13,881 nt of DNA from M55B127 sp035269185. GTDB taxonomy: Bacteria; Bacillota; Halanaerobiia; Halanaerobiales; M55B127. Under the pieces are notes generated by a model. That model saw only the letters and a program-made list of their open reading frames with translations. It searched no databases and had not been told where the DNA came from. This document shows, piece after piece, positions 1 through 8,812 of the stretch; the stretch's first letter is position 1; each line of letters starts with the position of its first letter. The stretch covers positions 1 through 13,881 of the forward strand of contig CAYSHP010000066.1 in the NCBI GenBank assembly GCA_964430875.1, in the 5' to 3' direction. The translations under genes and the position numbers were made by a program.

Positions 1-2469
1 AGTGAATATGGTTATGCAAACTATGATAATGTAATTACCAGTTTAGAGTATGAAAGATACTTAAGTGCTTCCGGTCCGACCGGTGGTCATGTTGTAAGAC
101 CATCTGATGGAAAAGAAGCTGAAAAGATAGCCTTTTTACACTGTGCCGGATCTAGAGATATTAGGTCAGATACTAATTATTGTTCTTCAGTCTGTTGTAT
201 GTATTCTATTAAACAGTCTTTAATTACCAAAGAACATTTAAAAGAAGCAGACCTAGATCTTTACTATATGGATATAAGAGCTTATGGTAAGGGTTTTGAA
301 AGATACTATAATATGGCAGATGGTACAGACGGAATTAACTTTATTAGAAACCGTATTGCAGAAATTGAAAAAGATAAAGAAACTGATCAAATAATTATTA
401 AATCTCTTGATCAAGAAGATAATATTAAAGAAGAAAATTATGACTTGGTTATTCTTTCAGTTGGATTAAAACCTAATGAAGAAGTTAGCCAAATGATGAA
501 AAATTTAAAGATTAGAGTTAACAAATTTGGTTTTGCAGACGTAGATGAAGTTAATCCCCTTAAAACAAGTAGGGCAGGTGTTTATGCTTCAGGTGTAATA
601 ACAGGTCCTAAAGATATACCGGAATCTGTTATTCAAGCCAGTGGTTCGGCTGTTTTAGCTGCCCAGGATGCTTTTAAAAGTGATCTTACCCAAGGGGAAA
701 AAGAAACTCAATCAACTAAAAATGAAGAAGAATATAGGTTTGTTGATAATGAAAGAATAAAGACCGGGGTATTTGTCTGTGATTGTGGGACAAATATTGC
801 AGGTGTAATTGATGTAGCAGATGTTACTAAAAGAGCTGAAGATCTTCCATTTGTAGAACATGCTGAAGAGGTAAGGTATTTATGTTCTTCAGATGGCCAG
901 GATTTAATTGGTCAAAGAATTGAAGAAAAAGGTTTAAATAGGATTGTGGTGGCTTCTTGTACACCACGTACTCATGAACCGCTCTTTCAAAAAGCAATAG
1001 CCAGAGCTGGATTAAATCCCTATTTAATGATTATGACCAATATTCGCGACCAGGATTCCTGGGTACACCGTGAAGAAGAAGCTAAAGCCACTGAAAAAGC
1101 CTTTGATTTGATTAAAGGTGCAGCAGCTAAGGCAAGGAAGGCTCATTCTTTAAATAGAGAAAAGATTGAAAAGATAGATAATGCCTTTGTAATCGGGGGC
1201 GGTGTTTCAGGTATGACTTCAGCCTTAGAGCTGGCTGATTTAGGTTTTCAAACCTATTTAATTGAAAAAGATAGTCAGTTAGGTGGTAATGCTAATAAAC
1301 TGCTTTTAACAATGGATGGAAAACCAATTGTTAACTATATAGATGATTTAAAAGAAAAAGTAGAGAATCATCCCTTATTAGATATTTACACAGATCATAA
1401 CATTGAGCAAATTGAAGGTTATGTTGGTAACTATAAGTTCAATATTTCTTCTAAGCAAAATGGTGATAAAAAAGAGCTAGAAGGGGGAGTCGTGATTGTA
1501 GCGACCGGAGCTGATGAACTAGTAACCGATGAATACCTGGCCCAAGAAAGTGAAAAAGTAATATCACAACTTGATTTAGAAGATATGATGAAAAATATAA
1601 ATATTAGTAAAGAAATAGATAGTATATCAATGATTCAATGTGTTGGTTCTAGAGAAGAAGGACGTGAATACTGTTCAAGAGTTTGTTGTACACAAGCTGT
1701 CAATAACGCTATCTTTATTAAAGAGAGATATCCTGATATTGATATTAAAATCTTTTATAGAGAAATGCGTACTTATGGTTTATATGAAGACAGATACAGA
1801 GAAGCTAGACAATTAGGTGTTGACTTTATTAGATATGAAGTTGAGAATAAACCGGAAGTTAAAGATTCAGCCGAGGGTTTAACTATTAGCTATGAAGAAC
1901 CGGTAACTAAAAAGAAAGTTACTGAAAAAACTGACCTTTTAGTATTAGCTAAGGCAATGACACCTGGTGATAGTAATGAAAAACTAAGTAAAGCCCTTAA
2001 AGTTCCTTTAAATGAAGATGAGTTTTTCTTAGAAGCACATGTTAAGTTAAGACCGGTTGACTTTGCTACTGATGGTGTATTTTTAACCGGCTTGGCCCAT
2101 GGACCTAAAAACTTAGGTGAATCGATTGGACAAAGTCGCGCAGCTGCCAGTCGTGCTGCGGCTGTATTAACCAAAGATTACCTATTAACAGAAGCAATGG
2201 TCTCAACTGTTAATTCTAATCTTTGTTCAGCTTGTGGAACTTGTGAAGACGTTTGTGCCTTTAAAGCAATTGAAGTAAATCAAGAAAAAGGTACTGCAGA
2301 AGTAAATACAGTCCTTTGTAAAGGCTGTGGAAACTGTGCAGCAGTCTGTAGATCACATGCAGTAGAACTAGAAGGCTTTACTAACCAACAATTACTTGAT
2401 GAAATGTCAGCCCTATTTTCCGACAGAAAAGCCAATATATCTAAAAAGGGAGGTAGTATTGATGAGTGA
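1..2469 (+). CDS. hdrA: Tandem HdrA-like flavoprotein (5'-truncated by window edge)
   Basis: The reading frame is open from base 1, so the gene starts upstream; 822 residues are visible. HdrA is the FAD and iron-sulfur subunit at the electron-bifurcating centre of heterodisulfide reductase-like complexes. Two HdrA modules are joined. The first shows its C-terminal half, with CAGSRD and YCSSVCCMYS (about bases 139-207) and a long HdrA Rossmann part. The second begins near base 766 with an HdrA N-terminal domain (GVFVCDCGTNIAG, CTPRTHEP). It continues with an FAD-binding GGGVSG motif near base 1195, CVGSREEGREYCSRVCC near base 1639, and two 4Fe-4S motifs near the end (CSACGTCEDVC, about base 2224; CKGCGNCAAVC, about base 2317). 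The first ATG in the window, at 199, is internal. The stop overlaps the next gene by 8 bases. Family assignment is firm; the natural electron acceptor is not shown by the sequence. Confidence 0.93.
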   Translation, partial: SEYGYANYDNVITSLEYERYLSASGPTGGHVVRPSDGKEAEKIAFLHCAGSRDIRSDTNYCSSVCCMYSIKQSLITKEHLKEADLDLYYMDIRAYGKGFERYYNMADGTDGINFIRNRIAEIEKDKETDQIIIKSLDQEDNIKEENYDLVILSVGLKPNEEVSQMMKNLKIRVNKFGFADVDEVNPLKTSRAGVYASGVITGPKDIPESVIQASGSAVLAAQDAFKSDLTQGEKETQSTKNEEEYRFVDNERIKTGVFVCDCGTNIAGVIDVADVTKRAEDLPFVEHAEEVRYLCSSDGQDLIGQRIEEKGLNRIVVASCTPRTHEPLFQKAIARAGLNPYLMIMTNIRDQDSWVHREEEAKATEKAFDLIKGAAAKARKAHSLNREKIEKIDNAFVIGGGVSGMTSALELADLGFQTYLIEKDSQLGGNANKLLLTMDGKPIVNYIDDLKEKVENHPLLDIYTDHNIEQIEGYVGNYKFNISSKQNGDKKELEGGVVIVATGADELVTDEYLAQESEKVISQLDLEDMMKNINISKEIDSISMIQCVGSREEGREYCSRVCCTQAVNNAIFIKERYPDIDIKIFYREMRTYGLYEDRYREARQLGVDFIRYEVENKPEVKDSAEGLTISYEEPVTKKKVTEKTDLLVLAKAMTPGDSNEKLSKALKVPLNEDEFFLEAHVKLRPVDFATDGVFLTGLAHGPKNLGESIGQSRAAASRAAAVLTKDYLLTEAMVSTVNSNLCSACGTCEDVCAFKAIEVNQEKGTAEVNTVLCKGCGNCAAVCRSHAVELEGFTNQQLLDEMSALFSDRKANISKKGGSIDE

Positions 2470-2929
2470 AACACAAGAATTTGAACCAAAAATAGCAACC
2501 TTTTTATGTACCTGGTGTTCCTATGCTGCTGCAGATTTAGCGGGAAGCAGCAGGATCCAATATCCTCCTAACATTAGAGTAATGCGAGTTCCCTGTACTG
2601 GGCGCATGGACCCCTTTTTAATTATAAAAGCCTTTAATGAGGGAGCTGATGGTATATTGGTTTCGGGCTGTCATCCCGGAGATTGTCATTTTTTGGACGG
2701 CAATCTCTATGCCAGAAGACGCTTTGTAATGTTAAATGAACTACTCCAATATGCAGGAGTAGAAAAAGAAAGACTTAACTTTACCTGGTGTTCTGCTTCT
2801 GAAGGAAAAAGATTTGCGGGAGTAGTGGAAAAAGCCGTAAATAGAGTTAAAAAAGTGGGGCCCTGGGAAGGCTTTGATGGACAGGGTTTCTCCCGGGAAG
2901 AAGGTGAGTTAGTCCGTGAGCAACTATGA
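2462..2929 (+). CDS. mvhD: MvhD/FlxD-type 2Fe-2S electron-transfer subunit
   Basis: This 155-residue protein belongs to the methyl-viologen-reducing hydrogenase delta subunit family. These small proteins carry electrons between a hydrogenase or NADH-oxidising module and HdrA. The family cysteines are all visible: CTWC (C16, C19), PCTGR (C45), GCHPGDCH (C70, C75), then GN and WCSASEG (C110). The frame is open further upstream, but ATG 2462 (protein start MSETQEFEP) is chosen because it follows a clear AAAGGGAGG site and agrees with the usual family length. It overlaps the end of hdrA by 8 bases and the next gene by 14 bases, which suggests translational coupling and fixed stoichiometry with HdrA. 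In Flx-Hdr systems the equivalent subunit is FlxD. Confidence 0.93.
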   Translation: MSETQEFEPKIATFLCTWCSYAAADLAGSSRIQYPPNIRVMRVPCTGRMDPFLIIKAFNEGADGILVSGCHPGDCHFLDGNLYARRRFVMLNELLQYAGVEKERLNFTWCSASEGKRFAGVVEKAVNRVKKVGPWEGFDGQGFSREEGELVREQL

Positions 2930-3767
2930 AAAAGTGACTGAAGAGATTCAAGAGATTGCTAGTAAACTATTAAAAGAAGATGAAGTTGATAAAATAATAG
3001 GCTTTGGTAAAGGACTATTTTCCAAAGAAGTAACACCCATTTTTGTATCAAGAGAAGAAGATGTTAATAGATTACTCTTTAGTCCTGAAGCTGAGATGTC
3101 TTTGGCTAAATACCTTCTTAATTACAAAGATCAAAAAGTGGCGATTGTAGCCAAGCCCTGTGACAGTAGAGCAATTGCCTCTTATCTTTCAGAAGATTTA
3201 ATTAAAAGGGAAAATGTTAAAATTATTGGTATTAACGGCTGTCCAGGTATAGAAGATAATACAGCTTGTCAGGAATGTGATATTAGAAATCCAGTTATTT
3301 TTGACTATACTGTTGGTGAAGAAATGTCTGATGAAGAAATACAGGCTGAAATAGCTGGTTTTAAAGATGAAATTGAAGAAATGAGTCCAAAAGAAAAAAT
3401 GGAATACTTTCGGAATGAATTTGAAAGATGTACTCGCTGTTATGCGTGTCGTGAAGCCTGTTATGTTTGTTACTGTGAACAGTGTTTTACAGAAAGCAAC
3501 CAACCGGACTGGGTAGGTGACAGTGTTAAATTAAATGATAACATTACCTACCATCTAATGCGGGCAATGCATATGGCTGGCCGTTGTGTAAACTGTGGAG
3601 CCTGTGAAATGGCCTGTCCGGAAGGCATTGATGTTAGAGCACTGGCAGCTAAAATGGTGAGAGCAGCTGATGAAATATTTGATTATAAAGCAGGTGTTGA
3701 CCCTGAACAAAAAACCCTACTATCAGAATATGATGTAAATGATAGGGAAAAGGGATTTATGGACTAA
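2916..3767 (+). CDS. FrhB/FdhB-like 4Fe-4S protein of the Hdr-Flx cluster
   Basis: This 283-residue protein has an N-terminal domain like the F420 hydrogenase/dehydrogenase beta subunits (about residues 24-125, with KPCDSRAI and GINGCPG). A cysteine-rich block follows: CTRCYACREAC at 172-182 running into CYVCYCEQC at 182-190. A classical 4Fe-4S motif closes the core (CVNCGACEMACP, 224-235). It is probably an iron-sulfur relay between an NADH-oxidising subunit and HdrA/MvhD, comparable in position to FlxC; that role is inferred from context. The start is GTG 2916, preceded by AAGAAGGTGAG at good spacing, and it lies inside mvhD with a 14-base overlap. I leave the symbol empty because the name FlxC cannot be settled without alignment. 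Confidence 0.85.
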   Translation: MSNYEKVTEEIQEIASKLLKEDEVDKIIGFGKGLFSKEVTPIFVSREEDVNRLLFSPEAEMSLAKYLLNYKDQKVAIVAKPCDSRAIASYLSEDLIKRENVKIIGINGCPGIEDNTACQECDIRNPVIFDYTVGEEMSDEEIQAEIAGFKDEIEEMSPKEKMEYFRNEFERCTRCYACREACYVCYCEQCFTESNQPDWVGDSVKLNDNITYHLMRAMHMAGRCVNCGACEMACPEGIDVRALAAKMVRAADEIFDYKAGVDPEQKTLLSEYDVNDREKGFMD

Positions 3768-3781
3768 GGAGGTGAAAAAGG

Positions 3782-4822
3782 ATGATCTTAAAAAAAGTTA
3801 ATAAAGAAAACTTTAAAGAACTATTTAATAAATTAAAAGCTGACTATAATATCGCAGCACCAGTCTTGATGGAAAAAGGCAAAAAAGAATTAATAGAGTA
3901 TGAATATGTAGATGATTTTGCAGATATTATATGGGATAAACAACCGGATAGTTCTCCTAAAAATATCATATTTCCGCAAAATAATTATCTTGGTAATGAT
4001 TTTGAAGGTAATGCACCTTATGATGATGGTAAAGAAACTATTATCTTAGGAGTAAGAAGCTGTGATATTGAAGCAATTAAGGTCTTAGATCAAGTATTTA
4101 TAGAAGACGATATGTATATTGATGAAAACTATAAAAAACGACGTGATAAAACAATAATTGTTGGTATATCATGTCCTGAAAGACAAAACAGTTGTTTTTG
4201 TGATACGCTTGGTTTGGATCCAGTAGAAAGTGATTATGCACCAATCTATCTTTTCAAAGATGGCGATGATTTCTGGATTAAGGTAAAAGAAGAAAAGTAT
4301 GAAAACTTATTTGCTGAACTTCCTGAAGGAGATCAAACTAAATTAACTGAAATATTAGAAAAAAGAAGAGACAAATTTAAAGAAAGTAGTTTTGAACTAG
4401 ATATTCCCATTCCTCTACCGGAAAAGGAAATGTTTGAGGCCGATATCTGGCAGGAGATGACAGAGAATTGTTTAGGTTGTGGGGTCTGTACTTATTACTG
4501 TCCAACCTGTTATTGTTTTAACTTCTTCTGGGAGGGAGCCGATGGTGAATCCGAGAAGTATAAAAGCTGGGATTCCTGTATGTTCTCATCCTATAGTGCA
4601 CACGCCTCCGGTCATAATCCCCGCGATGGAAAAGATAAACGTTATCGCAATCGGATTATGCATAAATTCTCGTATCATCCTTTAAATTATGAGGGTTTAG
4701 CCTGTGTAGGTTGTGGTAGATGTATAGACCGCTGTCCGGTTAATTTAGACATCAGAGAAGCACTTAAGATGACAGAACAATATTTAAATGAAAAAGGAGG
4801 GGCTGAAAGTGGAAAAGACTGA
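3782..4822 (+). CDS. 4Fe-4S dicluster protein, sulfhydrogenase-beta/AsrA/FlxB-like
   Basis: This 346-residue cytoplasmic protein resembles the beta subunits of sulfhydrogenases, the AsrA subunit of anaerobic sulfite reductase and FlxB. These pass electrons between an FAD/NAD subunit and a catalytic partner. Family marks are GVRSCDIEAIKVLDQVF (about 90-106), SCFCDTLG (137-144), a first 4Fe-4S motif CLGCGVCTYYCP (230-241) followed by TCYCF, and a second CVGCGRCIDRCP (308-319). ATG 3782 is chosen because of the near-perfect AAGGAGGTGA site at about 3766-3775. It follows the previous stop by 14 bases and overlaps the next gene by 14 bases. The beta/gamma pairing with the next gene is typical of this family, and no hydrogenase or sulfite reductase catalytic subunit is adjacent here. 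Confidence 0.88.
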   Translation: MILKKVNKENFKELFNKLKADYNIAAPVLMEKGKKELIEYEYVDDFADIIWDKQPDSSPKNIIFPQNNYLGNDFEGNAPYDDGKETIILGVRSCDIEAIKVLDQVFIEDDMYIDENYKKRRDKTIIVGISCPERQNSCFCDTLGLDPVESDYAPIYLFKDGDDFWIKVKEEKYENLFAELPEGDQTKLTEILEKRRDKFKESSFELDIPIPLPEKEMFEADIWQEMTENCLGCGVCTYYCPTCYCFNFFWEGADGESEKYKSWDSCMFSSYSAHASGHNPRDGKDKRYRNRIMHKFSYHPLNYEGLACVGCGRCIDRCPVNLDIREALKMTEQYLNEKGGAESGKD

Positions 4823-5657
4823 TATGCTGCCTCATAAAGCGGAGATAATTGATATAACACAAGAAACCGAAACTAATTTGAACATAAAGACATTTAGATA
4901 TAGGTTTTTAGATGATGAAGTTAGAGAAAACTTCCAATTTAAACCTGGTCAGTTTATGATGGTGACCGTTTTTGGAGTAGGTGAAGCCCCTTTTGGTTTT
5001 GCTTCTTCACCAACTGAAGAAGACTACATTGAATTTTCAGTTAAAGAAGTAGGTCTTGTTACAGAAGCCTTACACAATATGAAAGAAGGTGATGTAATAG
5101 GAGTCAGGGGACCATTTGGTAATGGCTTTCCTGTAAAGTCAACTGATGGCAAAAATATCATCTTTATAGGAGGTGGTATCGGTTTAGCTCCTTTAAGGTC
5201 TTTAATCAATTATGTAATGGATGAAAAAAATAGAGATAAGTATCAAAAGATCCAGTTGTTGACTGCATTTCGTTCTCCAGAAGATACCCTTTACTGTTAT
5301 GATTATGACTGGTGGGAAGAAGTAGAAGATACTAAAATCAAATATACTATTGATGAGCCCTGTGAAGGATGGAGTAAATGTGTAGGCTATCCTCATACAT
5401 TGATCGAAGATAAATTAGAGTGGGATTTACCCAATACCAGGTTTTTTACCTGTGGACCACCAATTATGATTAAATTTGTAACAAATCGGTTAAAGGATTT
5501 AGGAATTGAACCATCTGAAATAATCACGACCTTAGAGATGAGAATGTCCTGTGGTGTTGGTAAATGCGGACGCTGTAATATTGGTCATTACTATGTATGT
5601 AAAGATGGGCCGGTCTTTACCATGGAACAGTTAGGTGAAATGCCGGACGAATATTAG
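4809..5657 (+). CDS. FAD/NAD(P)-binding 2Fe-2S protein, sulfhydrogenase-gamma/AsrB/FlxA-like
   Basis: This 282-residue member of the ferredoxin-NADP reductase superfamily is the likely NADH entry or exit point of the Hdr-linked complex. The FAD domain has KPGQFMMVTV (45-54) and the NAD domain has IFIGGGIGLAPLRS (118-131). The TCGPP motif is at 214-218. The C-terminal 2Fe-2S motif is C248-x4-C253-x2-C256-x7-C264, the standard spacing in AsrB, HydG and dihydroorotate dehydrogenase electron-transfer subunits. I use GTG 4809: AAAGGAGGGG sits about seven bases upstream, while the earlier in-frame ATG at 4788 overlaps that site. The gene overlaps the dicluster protein by 14 bases. With its neighbours it makes a FlxABCD-like set in the order D-C-B-A. 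Confidence 0.9.
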   Translation: MEKTDMLPHKAEIIDITQETETNLNIKTFRYRFLDDEVRENFQFKPGQFMMVTVFGVGEAPFGFASSPTEEDYIEFSVKEVGLVTEALHNMKEGDVIGVRGPFGNGFPVKSTDGKNIIFIGGGIGLAPLRSLINYVMDEKNRDKYQKIQLLTAFRSPEDTLYCYDYDWWEEVEDTKIKYTIDEPCEGWSKCVGYPHTLIEDKLEWDLPNTRFFTCGPPIMIKFVTNRLKDLGIEPSEIITTLEMRMSCGVGKCGRCNIGHYYVCKDGPVFTMEQLGEMPDEY

Positions 5658-5684
5658 TCAGTCAGGATTGAGGAGGGAAGTATA

Positions 5685-7109
5685 TTGATTACAAGAGAGT
5701 TAATTAATAATAATATTTTTACAGAAGGGCAGTTAGATAAAATACATAATGCCACTGTAGAAATATTACAGAAAAATGGAATTGAGATACTCTCCGAAGA
5801 TGCACGCAAACTATTAGAAGACAATGGGGCTAAAGTAGATGGAGAACAGGTCTTTATTAATGAAAAAATGATCGAAAAAGCTTTAAATAGTGCACCAAAG
5901 AAGTTTACCTTACATGCCAGAAATGAAGACAACAGTGTGGTTATCGGTGGTAAAAATACAGTATTAGCGCCTGGTTATGGAGCTCCTTTTGTCATGGACT
6001 TTGAGGAAGGTAAAAGAAGACGAGCAGTTTATGATGATTATATTAAGTTCACCAAGTTAGCGGGGTACAGTGACTTTATTGATGTAGTGGGAGGTGTTTT
6101 AGTAGAACCTAACGATGTTGAAGATGAAATACGACATGCACTTATGTTAAAGGCAGCTGTAAAACATACTGATAAATGTTTAATGGGATCAGCAATGGGT
6201 GCTAAAAAAGCCAAAGAAAGTATTGAGATGGGTTCAATCTTTTTTGGTGGTATGGATTATGTAAAAGATCATCCTATCATGATCACCTTAATTAATACTA
6301 ATTCCCCACTACAGATTGATAGCAGAATGTCAGATGCTTTAATGGTTCATTCTAAATTTAATCAACCGATTGTAGTAGCTTCCTTAAGTATGACTGGAAC
6401 TACTGCTCCAACTACAATTGCTGGTGCTTTAGTGCAACAAAATTCTGAAATATTAACCGGTATTGTTTTATCACAACTGGTTAATCCAGGGGCTCCCGTA
6501 ATTTATGGCTCAGCTTCTAGTGTAGTAGATTTAAAAACTGGTAATTTAGCTATCGGTAACCCAGAAACAGCTAAGATGTTTAACGGAACAGCTCAGATTG
6601 CAAGATATTACGGCTTACCATCAAGAGGGGGAGGTTCTTTAACTGATTCACTAAAACCAGATGCACAGGCTGGTTATGAATCAATGATGAACTTTATGTC
6701 AGCTGTAAAGAGTGGCTTTAACTTTATCTTACACTCAGCTGGCCTATTAGAAAATTACATGACTATGTCCTTTGAAAAGTTCTTAATCGATGATGAAATT
6801 GTGGGAATCATTGATAACTATGAAGCTGGTATTTTGGTAAATGAAGACGAACTCGCCAAAGAAGTAATCATGCATGTAGGCAGTAGTGGCAACTTCATTG
6901 CTGAACAGCATACTTATGACCATATGCGGGACTTAAAAGCACCAGTATTAAGTTCCAAAGATAGGTACTTTAGTAATATAGATCAGCCTACTATAGATGA
7001 ACGGGCTAATAAAATGTGTAAAGAAATTTTAGAAGATTATGAGGCACCTCCACTTGATAAGGAGTTAGAAGAAAAGTTAGATCAGTACATTGAAAATATT
7101 AAAAAATAA
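5685..7109 (+). CDS. mttB: Non-pyrrolysine MttB-family methyltransferase (glycine betaine-type candidate)
   Basis: This 474-residue protein belongs to the trimethylamine methyltransferase family, which moves a methyl group from a quaternary or tertiary amine to a Co(I) corrinoid protein. Family stretches are visible at about 92-104 (VLAPGYGAPFVMD), 234-248 (LSMTGTTAPTTIAGA), 264-275 (QLVNPGAPVIYG), 318-332 (SLTDSLKPDAQAGYE) and 349-370. There is no in-frame TAG, so pyrrolysine, used by true trimethylamine enzymes, is absent. Related non-Pyl members include glycine betaine methyltransferase MtgB of Desulfitobacterium, and others act on proline betaine or carnitine-type compounds. Substrate is therefore inferred. 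The start is TTG 5685, eight bases after AGGAGG. No cognate corrinoid protein is encoded next to it. It sits 27 bases after the NAD-binding subunit and just before fhs, linking methyl input to the folate pathway. Confidence 0.9.
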   Translation: MITRELINNNIFTEGQLDKIHNATVEILQKNGIEILSEDARKLLEDNGAKVDGEQVFINEKMIEKALNSAPKKFTLHARNEDNSVVIGGKNTVLAPGYGAPFVMDFEEGKRRRAVYDDYIKFTKLAGYSDFIDVVGGVLVEPNDVEDEIRHALMLKAAVKHTDKCLMGSAMGAKKAKESIEMGSIFFGGMDYVKDHPIMITLINTNSPLQIDSRMSDALMVHSKFNQPIVVASLSMTGTTAPTTIAGALVQQNSEILTGIVLSQLVNPGAPVIYGSASSVVDLKTGNLAIGNPETAKMFNGTAQIARYYGLPSRGGGSLTDSLKPDAQAGYESMMNFMSAVKSGFNFILHSAGLLENYMTMSFEKFLIDDEIVGIIDNYEAGILVNEDELAKEVIMHVGSSGNFIAEQHTYDHMRDLKAPVLSSKDRYFSNIDQPTIDERANKMCKEILEDYEAPPLDKELEEKLDQYIENIKK

Positions 7110-7141
7110 ATGAAATAAAAATTATTGGGAGTGTGATATTT

Positions 7142-8812
7142 TTGAAAAGTGATATTGAAATAGCTCAGGCGGCAAAAATGCAGCCTATTACTGATATTGC
7201 AGAAAAAATTGGTTTAAGTCATGAGGATTTAGAACTTTATGGTGATTACAAGGCAAAGATTAAACTTGATACTTATCAAAGATTACAGTCTAAAGAAGAC
7301 AGTAAATTAATTTTAGTTACAGCTATTACTCCAACTCCAGCTGGGGAAGGAAAGACTACTACAACAGTTGGCTTAGGTCAAGCTTTAAATCAAAAGGGTA
7401 AAAATGCTATGATAGCGATCCGTGAACCATCCTTAGGACCAACTATGGGTGTTAAAGGGGGAGCAGCCGGTGGCGGCTATTCCCAGGTTATTCCAATGGA
7501 AGATATTAATCTTCATTTCACTGGTGATATTCATGCGATTGGTATAGCACATAACCTTTTATCAGCTGCTATTGATAACCATATCAAACAGGGTAATGAA
7601 CTTAATATTGATAAAACCAAAGTAAATTGGCCGAGAGTTGTAGATATGAATGATAGAGCCTTAAGAGAAATTGTCTTAGGCCTGGGTGGTTCTGGTAACG
7701 GAGAACCAAGAGAAGACGGTTTTATAATTACTGTAGCTTCTGAGATAATGGCTATCTTATGTCTGGCCAATAACTTAATGGAACTTAAAGATAAGATCGG
7801 TAATATTGTAATTGGTTATAGTAAAGAAGATGAACCAATTACCTGTGATGATTTAAATATAGCAGGTGCAATGACCGCCTTACTTAAAGATGCCTTAAAA
7901 CCTAACTTAGTACAGACCTTAGAAAATACACCTGCCTTTATCCATGGTGGTCCATTTGCTAATATAGCACATGGCTGTAATAGTGTTATGGCAACTAAGA
8001 TGGCAATGAAGTTATCTGATATTGCAGTTACAGAAGCTGGCTTTGGCGCTGACCTCGGGGCAGAAAAATTCTTTGACATCAAATCAAGATATGCAGACTT
8101 ACATCCTGATGCTACCGTATTAGTTGCTACTATAAGGGCCCTTAAAATGCACGGTGGAGTTCCTAAAGATAATTTAACTAAAGAAAACTTAGAAGCATTA
8201 GAAGCAGGGATTGAAAACTTAGAAAAACATGTTGAAAATATTAATAAGTTTAATGTACCGCTTGTAGTAGCCATTAATAGATTCCCAACTGACACTGAAG
8301 CAGAACTAGAATTAGTTAGAAAGAAATGTGAAGAGATGGGAGTTAGAGTTGCCCTCTCTGAAGTATGGGCTAAAGGTGGCGAAGGTGGCCTTGAATTAGC
8401 AGAAGAGATCATTGATATCTTAGACAATGAGGAAAGCAACTTTGAATTCCTTTATGGCAAAGAACTTTCCTTAAAAGAAAAGATAGAAAAAATTGCTGAA
8501 GAAATCTATGGTGCAGATGGAGTAGATTACAGTAATTCAGCTGAAAAACAGCTGGCAACCTTTGAAAAACAGGGATATGGAGATCTACCAATTTGTATGG
8601 CTAAAACACAAAATTCGATCTCAGATAAACCAGAACTCAAAGGTAGACCTACTGACTTTAGGGTTTCAGTAACTAAGGTAACCTTATCAGCTGGAGCTGG
8701 CTTTATTGTACCTTCGACAGGTCCAGTACTCAAGATGCCTGGTTTACCGAAGAGACCTTCAGCTGAAGATATTGATATTGATGAAAATGGAAAAATTTCT
8801 GGACTCTTCTAG
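7142..8812 (+). CDS. fhs: Formate-tetrahydrofolate ligase
   Basis: Fhs joins formate and tetrahydrofolate with ATP to make 10-formyl-THF, and in the reverse direction yields ATP during methyl-group oxidation. It is cytoplasmic and normally homotetrameric. The 556-residue length is usual for the family. Visible marks are the N-terminal SDIEIAQAAKMQPI, the P-loop TPTPAGEGKTTTT (64-76), EPSLGPTMGVKGGAAGGGY and the conserved HFTGDIHAI region. TTG 7142 (protein MKSDIEIAQ) is chosen because GGGAG at 7127-7131 is well spaced for it and the result matches family N-termini. GTG 7133 would sit almost on top of that site. It is 32 bases downstream of mttB, so probably co-transcribed. FchA/FolD and MetF, needed for a complete methyl branch, are not in view. 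Confidence 0.97.
   Translation: MKSDIEIAQAAKMQPITDIAEKIGLSHEDLELYGDYKAKIKLDTYQRLQSKEDSKLILVTAITPTPAGEGKTTTTVGLGQALNQKGKNAMIAIREPSLGPTMGVKGGAAGGGYSQVIPMEDINLHFTGDIHAIGIAHNLLSAAIDNHIKQGNELNIDKTKVNWPRVVDMNDRALREIVLGLGGSGNGEPREDGFIITVASEIMAILCLANNLMELKDKIGNIVIGYSKEDEPITCDDLNIAGAMTALLKDALKPNLVQTLENTPAFIHGGPFANIAHGCNSVMATKMAMKLSDIAVTEAGFGADLGAEKFFDIKSRYADLHPDATVLVATIRALKMHGGVPKDNLTKENLEALEAGIENLEKHVENINKFNVPLVVAINRFPTDTEAELELVRKKCEEMGVRVALSEVWAKGGEGGLELAEEIIDILDNEESNFEFLYGKELSLKEKIEKIAEEIYGADGVDYSNSAEKQLATFEKQGYGDLPICMAKTQNSISDKPELKGRPTDFRVSVTKVTLSAGAGFIVPSTGPVLKMPGLPKRPSAEDIDIDENGKISGLF

Noticed and set aside
4479..4685. A 68-codon plus-strand frame inside the dicluster protein gene
   Set aside because: It is an out-of-frame shadow of the CLGCGVC region, and the main frame contains the conserved cysteines.
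7816..8439. A 207-codon minus-strand frame inside fhs
   Set aside because: It is antisense to a highly conserved enzyme, is low-complexity and serine-rich as expected of a shadow frame, and has no supporting signals.
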